DNA of 56,994 nt from Candidatus Zipacnadia bacterium (lineage in GTDB: Bacteria; Armatimonadota; Zipacnadia; Zipacnadales; UBA5352). Position 1 is the stretch's first letter; the number at the start of each line of letters is the position of its first letter. The stretch is from assembly GCA_029820295.1 (NCBI GenBank), contig JALGVA010000010.1:1-56994 (forward strand), written 5' to 3'. Shown piece by piece: positions 44,300 to 52,117 of this stretch. Position numbers and translations under genes: made by a program. Below the pieces are notes generated by a model, which was not told the DNA's origin, searched no databases, and worked only from the letters and a program-made list of their open reading frames with translations.

Positions 44300-44328
44300 G
44301 CGCCCCGCCACGTGAGGCGGGGCGCTTT
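44300..44328. terminator. Rho-independent terminator between convergent genes
   Basis: A 10-bp perfect stem, GCGCCCCGCC (44300-44309) and GGCGGGGCGC (44316-44325), with loop ACGTGA and followed by TTTC on the plus strand. It lies between the secreted-protein gene and the convergent glycosyltransferase. It is the nearest thing to a classic terminator in the window. Confidence 0.75.
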
Positions 44329-44356
44329 CGCGTACGGTCGGGGATGAGCGCGGCGG

Positions 44357-45616
44357 CTACTGCTGGTCGAGGACGCGATGATAGACGGCGATCAGGGCGC
44401 GTGCGGCACGCGTGGCAGGGAAGGCGGCGGCGCTGCGTGTGAGCGGTTGCTGGCCCTCGGGGCGATCGGCGGGTGTGTTGGGGCGGCCCCATGATTCGGC
44501 GAGGTCGAAGAACTCGCGCGAGACGAGCATCTCGGAGATGCCGGGAGCGTCCACGGCCTGGGGCGACATGGGCATACGGTCGGCGGCCTCGCCGAGCTGC
44601 TCGATGATGGCGGGGCCCAGCGCGGCGGGGTCGTCGCCCGCGGCGATGGTCACCCCGGGGGCGCCGGAGAGCATCTCGTCCACCTCGCCTCCGCGCAGCG
44701 CGACGACACCGACGTCGTGTACGAGCGCCTGCAGGGCGAGCATGCCCGATGGCCAGCCGAGCTGGGGGGTGACGAGGATGTTCAGCGCGGCGAGCGCGCG
44801 GGCGAGGCGGCTGTGCGGGTCAACGAAGACGGTAGCGCCCATGAGGCCGCGCTCGTGGGCCAGGTCATGGTAGCGGGGCCGGTCAACGTCGGAGCCGATC
44901 AGGGCGAACTCGAGGCTGGGGAACTCCATGCACAGCTCGCGGGCGGCGTCGAGGAAGAGGCGAACCGCGGGCAGGTCGAGCGTGTCCACCACGCAGCCGA
45001 TGATGGCCGCCGCCTGGGTCATGCCGAGGAGCCGGCGGCGAACGCCCAGGTCGAGGGTGTCGGCGGGCTGGTGCGGTGAGATTCCGCAGGGAACGACGTC
45101 GGCGCGGGCGGCGGTGATGCGATCGAGGCGGGCGAGCTGCTCGCGCTGGACCTCGGTGTGGACGACGACAGCATCCGCCAGGCGCAGCACGCGGCGGCAC
45201 GCCAGTCGGCGCAGCCGGCCGCGCGGACCGCGCAGCAGGTGGGGCAGGAGGTTGGGGGAGAGGACGACCGGCGGGGGCTGCGGCAGCGAGCGGCGCGCCA
45301 TAAGTGCGGCGAGACCGGCGCGGAAGCCATGCGCATGGACGAGCATGGGGCGCAGGCTCTGAAGCTGAGCGGCCAGCGCGCGGGCACCCGCCCAGCGGGC
45401 GGCGACCGAGGGCCCAAGCGCCGGGACTGCCTCACTGGCGCGCACGTGCGCGGCGGCCAGGCGCTGACGGAACTGCGGGTTAGTAGGAGCGAGCACGCGA
45501 ATATCATAGGCCCAGGACGAGAGCACCGCGCCGATGGACGCGATCTCCTCCTCCACCGGCGCGGACGCGCCGCCGACTACGTGGACGATCTCCTGGGCTG
45601 CGTCTGTCTCCACCAC
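44357..45616 (-). CDS. Glycosyltransferase, GT4/group 1-like
   Basis: 419 aa, two Rossmann-like halves (GT-B fold). The N-terminal part has LVHAHGFRAGLAALMARR and ADAVVVHTEVQREQLARL. The C-terminal half has a donor-site-like LARALAALNILVTPQLGWPSGMLALQALVHD. This is weaker than a classic EX7E motif: the first acidic residue is replaced in a GWPSGM context, so the donor specificity is unclear. GTG 45616 has GGGAGG upstream. Likely role: surface polysaccharide or lipid-linked sugar synthesis. It is divergent from rrf2 across a 344-bp regulatory spacer. Confidence 0.78.
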   Translation of the reverse strand: MVETDAAQEIVHVVGGASAPVEEEIASIGAVLSSWAYDIRVLAPTNPQFRQRLAAAHVRASEAVPALGPSVAARWAGARALAAQLQSLRPMLVHAHGFRAGLAALMARRSLPQPPPVVLSPNLLPHLLRGPRGRLRRLACRRVLRLADAVVVHTEVQREQLARLDRITAARADVVPCGISPHQPADTLDLGVRRRLLGMTQAAAIIGCVVDTLDLPAVRLFLDAARELCMEFPSLEFALIGSDVDRPRYHDLAHERGLMGATVFVDPHSRLARALAALNILVTPQLGWPSGMLALQALVHDVGVVALRGGEVDEMLSGAPGVTIAAGDDPAALGPAIIEQLGEAADRMPMSPQAVDAPGISEMLVSREFFDLAESWGRPNTPADRPEGQQPLTRSAAAFPATRAARALIAVYHRVLDQQ

Positions 45617-45657
45617 TGCCGCCTCCCATGTGTGCCGGACCCGGCCCGACGGACTCG

Positions 45658-45697
45658 CTTATACCACACGACGGCGACGCATGTAAACGTGCGTCGC
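45658..45697 (-). promoter_or_regulatory. Glycosyltransferase promoter with 8-bp inverted-repeat operator
   Basis: Read on the minus strand, an extended -10 TGGTATAAG has its hexamer at 45663-45658. A perfect inverted repeat, GCGACGCA (45674-45681) and TGCGTCGC (45690-45697) with an 8-nt spacer, covers the expected -35 region. This fits repression by a dimeric regulator; the -35 hexamer itself is poor. Confidence 0.5.
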
Positions 45698-45740
45698 TTC
45701 GGACGGCAACAGCGATGGCGCAGGGCCCCCGAGACAGAGT

Positions 45741-45760
45741 CCATGCATTACCCACAAGTC
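45741..45760 (-). repeat. Dispersed 20-bp repeat, copy 1 (inverted)
   Basis: CCATGCATTACCCACAAGTC, the complement of a motif found again at 45886-45905 and 53319-53338. With copy 2 it makes imperfect terminal inverted repeats around a 165-bp segment. Confidence 0.6.
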
Positions 45761-45885
45761 GGGACGGCTGCGGCGAGGCCGCGCGGTGGACGAGCAACGG
45801 CCGCGCCGGCATGGAAGCTGAGGCGCCGGCGCGCCTCCCCCTCCGTGCGAAAACGACGTACGGCCCAGACGTAGCGACCGCGCGC

Positions 45886-45905
45886 GAGATGTGGGTGATG
45901 CATGG
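45886..45905 (+). repeat. Dispersed 20-bp repeat, copy 2
   Basis: GAGATGTGGGTGATGCATGG. It ends 12 bp before the -35 box of rrf2, so the repeat borders the promoter. Confidence 0.6.
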
Positions 45906-45917
45906 AGAGAGAGGGGG

Positions 45918-45952
45918 TTGACAGGTGGAGAATAGTGGAATAAGATACTCCA
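45918..45952 (+). promoter_or_regulatory. rrf2 promoter with overlapping operator dyad
   Basis: Consensus TTGACA (45918-45923), a 17-nt spacer and TAAGAT (45941-45946). A near-perfect dyad TGGAATA-AGA-TACTCCA (45936-45952) covers the -10 box. The Rrf2 protein probably binds here and represses its own operon. The predicted transcription start, about 45953, is only some 8 nt from ATG 45961, so the mRNA is nearly leaderless. The region is strikingly AT-rich for this genome. Confidence 0.75.
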
Positions 45953-45960
45953 GAATAACA

Positions 45961-46413
45961 ATGGAGCTGATCAAGCGGAACACAGGGTACGGGCTGCGGG
46001 CGCTGATCTTCATGGCCAGCCACTGGGGGCAGGAAGCGTTGGTGGCGGGCGGGAGCAGGGCGGAGAGGGCGTTCACGGCTGAGGAACTGGCGGATGCGGC
46101 CGACACCAGCGGGGACTTCATGCACAAGATCATGCAGGCGCTGCGGGACGCGGGGATCGTGGAAAGCAAGCGCGGCCCGGGGGGCGGGTTCCGGCTGGCA
46201 CGGGATGCGGGGGATATCACGCTCCTGGAGATCGTGAACGCGGTGCAGGGCGAGCTGCACGTCAACCGCTGCGTGATCGGGCTGGATGTGTGCGAGCGGT
46301 CAATCGAGTGTCCGCTGCGGCCGACGTGGATGCGTATCCAGCGGGAGCTGGAGGACGGGCTGGGGGGGACGACGCTGGCCGACGTGATTCAGGGGTCGGG
46401 ATGTCAGGCGTAA
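45961..46413 (+). CDS. Rrf2-family Fe-S transcriptional regulator
   Basis: 150 aa. An N-terminal winged helix (NTGYGLRALIFMAS, then SGDFMHKIMQALRDAGIVESKRGPGGGF) is followed by three cysteines, C104, C111 and C117 (C-x6-C-x5-C), as in IscR/NsrR-type sensors that hold an Fe-S cluster. It may sense nitric oxide, iron-sulfur status or redox. ATG 45961 is chosen because the promoter makes the upstream GTG 45925 untranscribed. It is the first gene of the operon with ferredoxin and the CODH-like enzyme, which are its likely targets. Confidence 0.9.
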   Translation: MELIKRNTGYGLRALIFMASHWGQEALVAGGSRAERAFTAEELADAADTSGDFMHKIMQALRDAGIVESKRGPGGGFRLARDAGDITLLEIVNAVQGELHVNRCVIGLDVCERSIECPLRPTWMRIQRELEDGLGGTTLADVIQGSGCQA

Positions 46414-46455
46414 TGTCACTGAATGGGTGATGATCCCGCATGGAGGATGAGATCG

Positions 46456-47175
46456 ATGGCGCGAGGGGTGCGACAGATCGTGCGGATCGACGAGGAAAAG
46501 TGCAACGGCTGCGGGTTGTGCGTGCCGTCATGTAAGGAGGGAGCGATCCAGATCATCGACGGCAAGGCGCGGCTGGTGGAGGACCGGCTGTGCGATGGGC
46601 TGGGCAGCTGCCTGGGCGAGTGCCCGCAGGATGCGATCAGCATCGAGGAGCGGGAGGCGGAGGAGTTCGACGAGGAGGCGGTGGCCGACCACCTGGCGGC
46701 GGCTGCCGGCTCGGCCTGCGGTGGAGGGTGCCCGGGGAGCATGGCGCTGAGTCCGGGCGGCGAGGAGGATGTGACGCCGAGGCCCGGGACGCAGGCGTCG
46801 CAACTGCGGAACTGGCCGGTGCAGCTCACGCTGGTACCGCCGCACGCGCCGTGGCTGGACGGAGCGGATCTGCTGATCTCGGCGGACTGCGTGCCCTACG
46901 CGCTGGGCGGCTTTCACGGGGAGCTGCTGGCGGGGAAGAAGGTCATCACCGCGTGCCCCAAGCTCGATGACGTGCGGCCCTACCTGGCGAAGCTGGTGGA
47001 GATCTTCCGAAGCAACGACCTCAGGCGTGTGACGGTGGCGCGGGTGGAAGTGCCGTGCTGCGCGGGATTGGTGGCGCTGGTGAGGCAGGCACTTGAGGCC
47101 TCAGGACGAAGTAATTGCTTCGAAGAGCTGGTTATCAGCATCGAGGGGCGGCAGCTCGTCGGCGTCGGCGCGTAG
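46456..47175 (+). CDS. Ferredoxin-domain electron carrier of the CODH-like operon
   Basis: 239 aa. The N-terminal ferredoxin domain has a complete first motif, C16-x2-C19-x2-C22-x3-C26. The second is altered: C46, C52 and C56-P, with Leu at the place of the fourth cysteine (CDGLGSCLGEC). The second cluster may therefore be absent or a 3Fe type. A middle Cys-rich loop (SACGGGCPG) and a C-terminal domain with EVPCCAGLVALVRQAL follow. Similar proteins accompany hybrid-cluster proteins in anaerobes. ATG 46456 has TGGAGGA 8 nt upstream. Likely role: electron donor to the downstream CODH-like enzyme. Confidence 0.85.
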   Translation: MARGVRQIVRIDEEKCNGCGLCVPSCKEGAIQIIDGKARLVEDRLCDGLGSCLGECPQDAISIEEREAEEFDEEAVADHLAAAAGSACGGGCPGSMALSPGGEEDVTPRPGTQASQLRNWPVQLTLVPPHAPWLDGADLLISADCVPYALGGFHGELLAGKKVITACPKLDDVRPYLAKLVEIFRSNDLRRVTVARVEVPCCAGLVALVRQALEASGRSNCFEELVISIEGRQLVGVGA

Positions 47176-47221
47176 AGTGGGGCCGGGCGCACAGCGGGAA
47201 CACACAGGAGGAGAGACGCCC

Positions 47222-49093
47222 ATGCCGGAGACAGTCAGTCAGCACGAGACGGTGAACGCGCAGTACCAGGTGATGGCGGCGGACGAGGCGACCAACGTTG
47301 CCGATCGATATGAGGCGCAGGGCAAGCGCTGCCCGTTCTGCGAGCAGGGCCTGCGCTGCTCGCTGTGCAGCCAGGGGCCGTGCCGGATCAAGCCGGGGGT
47401 AGATCGCGGTGTCTGCGGCATCGATGGGGCGGGGATGGTCATGCGCAACCTGGTGCACCTGAACATCATGGGGCTTGGGGCGTACGGACATCACGCGCGC
47501 GACGTGGGGGAGACGCTGATCGCGACCGGGGAGGGGAAGACGCCGTTCCGGATCATGGACGAGAGCAAGCTGGACATGCTGGCGTCGGTGCTGGGGATCG
47601 AGGAGGCGGATGTCAACGCCCGCGCGGTTGCGGTGGGCAAGGGGATTCTCGACAGCATGGCGCAGTGCAGCGACGAGGAATCGATCTGGGTCAAGGCGCT
47701 GGCTCCCGAGAGTCGCAAGGCTCTGTGGCGCGAGTTGGGCATATTCCCCGGTGGTCCGCTGCATGAGCTTCTGGACTGCACGACGCGGTCGATGACGAAC
47801 ATCGACGGGGACTACGTGAGCCTGGCGAAGGCGGCACTGCGCATGGGCATCGCGACGTTCTACGCGGTGCAGGTGCCGCTGGAGATGGGCCAGGACGCGC
47901 TGTTCGGGACGCCGCAGCCGCACGCGGCGCATGTGGACCTGGGGATACTGGACGCGGACTACGTGAACATCCTGCCCAACGGCCATGAGCCGTTCATGGG
48001 GTTCGCGCTGGTGCAGGCGGCGGAGTCGGAGGAGGTGCAGGCGCGGGCGCGGGATACGGGCGCGAAGGGCCTGCGCATCGTGGGGTCGATCGAGACCGGG
48101 CAGGAGATGATGCAGCGCCTGGCGGCGAGCGACGCGTTCGTGGGGATGACAGGCAATTGGATCTGCCAGGAGTACGCGATCGCGACGGGGGCGGTGGACG
48201 TGTTCGCGATGGACATGAACTGCTCGGTGCCGTCGCTGGCGGAGATCGCGGACCGCTACGGCACGAAGCTGGTGGCGGTGTCGCACGTGATCGGCGTGCC
48301 CGGGACGCATGAGCGGGTGGACTACGTGCCCGCGCAGGTGGCCGAGCAGGCGCAGCGGATCATCGACATCGCGATCGAGAACTTCAGGGAGCGCAAGGAC
48401 AAGCCGCGGCATGGGGTGGAGCGCCGGCAGGAGATCCTCACGGGGTTCTCGACGGAGGCGGTGCTGGGGGCGCTGGGCGGGACGCTGGAGCCGCTGCTGG
48501 ATGCGGTCAAGAGCGGTGCGATCAAGGGCATCGTGGCGATGGTGAGCTGCACGACGCTCAAGAACGGCCCGCAGGATAGCCTGACCACGGCGGTGGTGAG
48601 GGAGCTGATCGCCCGCGACATCCTGGTGCTGTCGGCGGGCTGCGGCAACGCGGCGACGCAGGTGGCAGGGCTCAACTCGCTGGAAGCGCAGGAGCTGGCA
48701 GGTGAGGGTCTGCGCGGGGTGTGCGAGGCGCTGGGGGTGCCGCCGGTGCTGAGCTTCGGGACCTGCACCGACTGCGGACGGATCGCGCTGCTGGTGGGGG
48801 CAGTGGCGGATGCGCTGGGCGTGGATACGGCGGAGTTGCCGATCGCAGTCACGGCGCCGGAGTACATGGAGCAGAAGGCGATGATCGACGCGATCGGCGC
48901 GCTGGCGCTGGGGCTGTATACGCACGTGTCGCCAACGCCGCCGGTGACGGGGTCGCCGGAGGTAGTGAAGCTGCTGACCGAGGATCTGGTGGGGATCACG
49001 GGGGGCAGGCTCGCGCTCGGTGAGGATGCGGTCGAAGTAGCGGAGGGGATCGCGGCGCATATCGACAATAAGCGGGCGGCGCTGGGGATCTGA
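47222..49093 (+). CDS. CooS/CODH-family protein with altered active site (CooS-V-like)
   Basis: 623 aa, the fold of anaerobic Ni,Fe-CODH. B-cluster cysteines C46, C49, C54 and C65 are visible. For the inter-subunit D-cluster, C37 is present but the second cysteine is Arg45, and an extra C40 occurs. C-cluster ligands seem kept at H255 (NGHEP), C334, C443, C474 and C515, with K552. However, the usual GICCTGNE motif reads GSIETGQE: the ligand equivalent to Cys295 is Glu291. Proteins lacking this cysteine, such as CooS-V of Carboxydothermus, carry an Fe/S/O hybrid cluster, do not oxidise CO, and slowly reduce hydroxylamine. No cooC, acs or hydrogenase genes are nearby. AGGAGGAG precedes ATG 47222. 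Real function: probably redox/nitrogen-species detoxification, inferred. Confidence 0.88.
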   Translation: MPETVSQHETVNAQYQVMAADEATNVADRYEAQGKRCPFCEQGLRCSLCSQGPCRIKPGVDRGVCGIDGAGMVMRNLVHLNIMGLGAYGHHARDVGETLIATGEGKTPFRIMDESKLDMLASVLGIEEADVNARAVAVGKGILDSMAQCSDEESIWVKALAPESRKALWRELGIFPGGPLHELLDCTTRSMTNIDGDYVSLAKAALRMGIATFYAVQVPLEMGQDALFGTPQPHAAHVDLGILDADYVNILPNGHEPFMGFALVQAAESEEVQARARDTGAKGLRIVGSIETGQEMMQRLAASDAFVGMTGNWICQEYAIATGAVDVFAMDMNCSVPSLAEIADRYGTKLVAVSHVIGVPGTHERVDYVPAQVAEQAQRIIDIAIENFRERKDKPRHGVERRQEILTGFSTEAVLGALGGTLEPLLDAVKSGAIKGIVAMVSCTTLKNGPQDSLTTAVVRELIARDILVLSAGCGNAATQVAGLNSLEAQELAGEGLRGVCEALGVPPVLSFGTCTDCGRIALLVGAVADALGVDTAELPIAVTAPEYMEQKAMIDAIGALALGLYTHVSPTPPVTGSPEVVKLLTEDLVGITGGRLALGEDAVEVAEGIAAHIDNKRAALGI

Positions 49094-49115
49094 CGGCGCC
49101 GGCCCGAAGAGTGAT

Positions 49116-49145
49116 CACGGGGCGCCCGGCGACGGGCGCCTCGTG
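49116..49145 (+). terminator. Terminator hairpin after the CODH-like gene
   Basis: A 13-bp stem, CACGG plus GGCGCCCG pairing with CGGGCGCC plus TCGTG (one G-T pair), closed by a GCGA tetraloop. It lies 22 bp after the stop. No T tract follows. Confidence 0.65.
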
Positions 49146-49350
49146 GCGTGTACGGGCGGGAAGGGTCCCGTCCTACGAACCGCACGGCATCCGCCACGCC
49201 GACGGCGACGGCGGATGGCAAGGGCGCACGGGCGGTGACGCCCGTACTACGGACACGCCGCAACGTTGACGGGTGACCGGCGGGAGGAGCGAGCGCGGGG
49301 GGGAGCGAAGGCGGCGGCGGTTCTGATGAGCGAGATACGGGGAGAGTGCC

Positions 49351-50985
49351 ATGGGTGAGCTGAAGGCGCCACAGTACGATCACTGGTACGGCTACGACGA
49401 GATGACGGCGTACCTGCGGGAAGTCGCAGAGGCGTGTGAGGGGCGGTGCCGGCTGCACACGCTGGGCCAGACGCCGGAGGGCCGTGAGATCTGGATGCTG
49501 GAGATCGCGGACCAGGCGGGCGGGCCGGTGGATGGGCGGCCCGCGTACTTCGTGCACGCGAACATCCACGCCAAGGAGGTGGCAGGCACCACGTCGTCGC
49601 TGCGGCTGATCCACGACCTGCTCAGCGGCGCGGCGGACTACGTGGACCTGGAGGAGCTGCTGCAGGAGGTGGTCTTCTATGTGGTGCCGCGGCTGAACCC
49701 GGACGGGGCGGAGTTCGCGCTGACGACGGGGGCGAACATCCGGAGCCGGACCGATGAGTGGGTTGAGCCGAACTGCCTGGTGCGCGAGGACGTGGACGGA
49801 GATGGGTTCATCGTGGACATGCGGATCGAGCGTCCGGACGGGCAGTGGAAGGCGTCGCCGGAGGACGGGCGCATCATGGTGCCGCGGGAGGCGACGGACA
49901 CCGAGGGGCCGTTCTACGCGATCATGCCCGAAGGCATGGTGCATGGATGGGACGGCGGGGAGATCCGCGTGGCGTGCGCGCGGTCGCACGACTTCAACCG
50001 CAACTGGCCGGCGAACTGGCACCAGGAGCACGAGCAGGGCGGCGCGGGCGACTACCCGTTCTCGGAGCCGGAGATGCGGGCGCTGGCGGAGTTTGTGTAC
50101 GCGCACCCCAGCATCTTCGGCATCCTGGGCTTCCACTGCGGGAGCAGCGCGGTGCTGATGCCGCCGAGCACCGGGACGCTGGACGATATCCTGCCTGCGG
50201 ACCGGAAGGTGTTCGAAGAGCTGGGCAAGCGGGCAGCGGAGCTGACGGGGCTGGCGCTGCTGCCGACGATCGAGTACCGGTCGGCGGACTCGCCGCCGGC
50301 GTCGTTGAAGGGGCACTCGGCCGACTGGGGCTACCTGCACATGGGGCTGTTCCACTTCGAGATCGAGCAGGGGAACATCTACAACGCGGCGGGAGTGAAG
50401 ACCGAGGAGTTCTTCGCGGCCAGCGCCGACGAACGGCACCTGTTCATGAAGGACGCGATGCGCTACCACGACGAGCATCCGGAGCAGGAGATGTTTGTGG
50501 ACTGGCATGAGTTCGAGCATCCACAGCTCGGGAGGGTGGAGATCGGGGGCTGGAAGCAGTACTGGATGATCAATCCGTCCTTCGAGAACCTGCGGGAGAT
50601 GATCGCGCCGGGGTCGGCGCGGTTCATCATCGAGTATGCGGCGCGGCGACCACGACTGGTGATCTCGGATGTGGACGTGGCGAGCGTGGGGGAGGGGATC
50701 TACCGGGTGCGCGCGCGAGTGATGAACGACGGGGCGCTGCCGACGAACATCACGCAGCGGGCCCTGAGCCTGCGGTCCCTGCGGCCGGTGTCGGTGGAGC
50801 TGGAAGCAGGGGAAGGCGTCGAGGTGCTGTCGCTGGGGCGCTACCGCGAGATCGGGCATCTGCCGGCGCGGGGCCGGTCGGCAGAGCTGGAGTGGTTCGT
50901 GCGGGCGCCGAACGGGGGCGAGGTGACGGTGAGGGCGGAGAGCCAGAAGGGTGGGCGAGCGGAGGGTAGGGTGGCACTGACGTAG
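49351..50985 (+). CDS. M14-family zinc carboxypeptidase
   Basis: 544 aa. Zinc ligands H73-x2-E76 (NIHAKEV) and H262 (GFHCG), the substrate-binding Arg in DFNRNWP, and the catalytic Glu near residue 337 (FHFEIEQG) are present. The spacing between the first ligands and H262 is longer than in pancreatic carboxypeptidases because of an insertion (about 130-215). About 130 C-terminal residues form a beta-sandwich (ISDVDVASVGEGIYRVRARV). No signal peptide is visible, so it may act inside the cell or be exported by another route. ATG 49351 has GGGGAGAG upstream. Confidence 0.88.
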   Translation: MGELKAPQYDHWYGYDEMTAYLREVAEACEGRCRLHTLGQTPEGREIWMLEIADQAGGPVDGRPAYFVHANIHAKEVAGTTSSLRLIHDLLSGAADYVDLEELLQEVVFYVVPRLNPDGAEFALTTGANIRSRTDEWVEPNCLVREDVDGDGFIVDMRIERPDGQWKASPEDGRIMVPREATDTEGPFYAIMPEGMVHGWDGGEIRVACARSHDFNRNWPANWHQEHEQGGAGDYPFSEPEMRALAEFVYAHPSIFGILGFHCGSSAVLMPPSTGTLDDILPADRKVFEELGKRAAELTGLALLPTIEYRSADSPPASLKGHSADWGYLHMGLFHFEIEQGNIYNAAGVKTEEFFAASADERHLFMKDAMRYHDEHPEQEMFVDWHEFEHPQLGRVEIGGWKQYWMINPSFENLREMIAPGSARFIIEYAARRPRLVISDVDVASVGEGIYRVRARVMNDGALPTNITQRALSLRSLRPVSVELEAGEGVEVLSLGRYREIGHLPARGRSAELEWFVRAPNGGEVTVRAESQKGGRAEGRVALT

Positions 50986-51042
50986 GGCGGACGGTGACGG
51001 CGGGCGAGGATGAGGCCGGGAGTGAATGGGCGCGAGACCGCC

Positions 51043-52071
51043 TCAGTCGGGGAAGACAGGGGTCTCGCGGGCGAGGTCGGCGATGGCGGAGAGGACGAGG
51101 TCGGGGGTGAGTTCGCGGACGCAGCGGTAGTGTTCGCAGGGGGCATCGGGCCGGCAGGGCCGGCAGGGAAGGTCGGGTACGTAGACGGTGCGCGCGTTGG
51201 GGCCGACCGGACCGTTGCGCAGCGGCGGGTAGGTGAGGATGCAGATCGTGGGCGTGCGGACCGCGTAGGCCATGTGCGTCAGGCCGCTCTCGACGCCGAT
51301 GACCAGATCGGCGCGCTGAAGCACCGCAGCGGCCTCGCGGATGGAGGTGTCGCCGGCGAGGATGATCGGCGGGCGTGCCATCTGCGCGGAGATGGCCTCG
51401 GCGCGCGGGCGCTCGCTCGCGGCGCCGGGGATGACGATGCGGGCGCCGTGGCTATGGGTGAGTTCGTCAGCGAGCTGGATCACGAACTCGGGCGGCCACT
51501 CGCGCTTGGGGGTCAGGGCGAAGGTCACGAGCACGACAAGCGGCTCGTCGGGGGCGACCCCCTGGGCGGCGCACACGCGGTCGATGAGCCCGAAGTCCTC
51601 ATCCACGAGGAAGAGTTCGGGGACGAAGTCATCGCGGGAGACGCCGAGGGGTTCGCAGACTTCGAGATAGCGCTGGGAGATGTACTGCTGGTCCCAGCGC
51701 TCCGGGGACAGCTCGGTGTATGCAAGGAGAGCGGCCTCGCGCGCCTCGGCCTTGCCGATGCGGCGAGGGGCGCCACTGGCGAGCGTAGGGACAGCGCTCT
51801 TGGCGAGGCCCTGGAGGTCGATGGCGACGTCGAACTCGCCGTGCTTGAGGTGCCACCATGCCTCGACGACATCGGAGACGGTGGGGCGGAGGGGCATGGC
51901 GATGATCTGGTCGATATGCGGGTTGTGCTCGAGCAGGGGGGCGAAGGGACGGTTGATGAACCAGGCGAGGTGGCAGCCGGGGCGGGCGGCCTTGAGGCCG
52001 CGGGCGACGGGCGTGCTCTGAATGACATCGCCCATGGCGGACATGCGGACGACCAGGATGCGGTCAGACAA
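51043..52071 (-). CDS. Family 9 glycosyltransferase (heptosyltransferase-like)
   Basis: 342 aa, GT-B fold. It begins ILVVRMSAMGDVIQSTPV, the usual ADP-heptosyltransferase N-terminus. The C-terminal half has ADLVIGVESGLTHMAYAV, the donor-site motif. Four cysteines near the end (LPCRPCRPDAPCEHYRC) look like a metal site or disulfides. TTG 52071 has GGAGGA about 6 nt upstream; the open frame to 52155 overlaps the divergent gene. It is divergent from a second GT9 gene, with 46 bp between starts. Likely function: adding core sugars to an outer-membrane glycolipid. Confidence 0.88.
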   Translation of the reverse strand: MSDRILVVRMSAMGDVIQSTPVARGLKAARPGCHLAWFINRPFAPLLEHNPHIDQIIAMPLRPTVSDVVEAWWHLKHGEFDVAIDLQGLAKSAVPTLASGAPRRIGKAEAREAALLAYTELSPERWDQQYISQRYLEVCEPLGVSRDDFVPELFLVDEDFGLIDRVCAAQGVAPDEPLVVLVTFALTPKREWPPEFVIQLADELTHSHGARIVIPGAASERPRAEAISAQMARPPIILAGDTSIREAAAVLQRADLVIGVESGLTHMAYAVRTPTICILTYPPLRNGPVGPNARTVYVPDLPCRPCRPDAPCEHYRCVRELTPDLVLSAIADLARETPVFPD

Positions 52072-52117
52072 CGGGCTTCCTCCAGACGCGCTCGGGAGCC
52101 TCGAAGGCGGTTGAGCG

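Larger units (their letters stand above)
45617..45960. other. 344-bp divergent spacer between glycosyltransferase and rrf2
   Basis: Holds the two promoters with dyads described separately. Between them lie two inverted copies of the GAGATGTGGGTRATGCATRG motif, 125 bp apart (outer ends 165 bp). No gene was found in it. Confidence 0.6.

Noticed and set aside
45961-49093. A true CO-dehydrogenase / Wood-Ljungdahl operon
   Set aside because: A C-cluster cysteine is replaced, and no cooC, cooF-hydrogenase, acs or methyl-branch genes are nearby.
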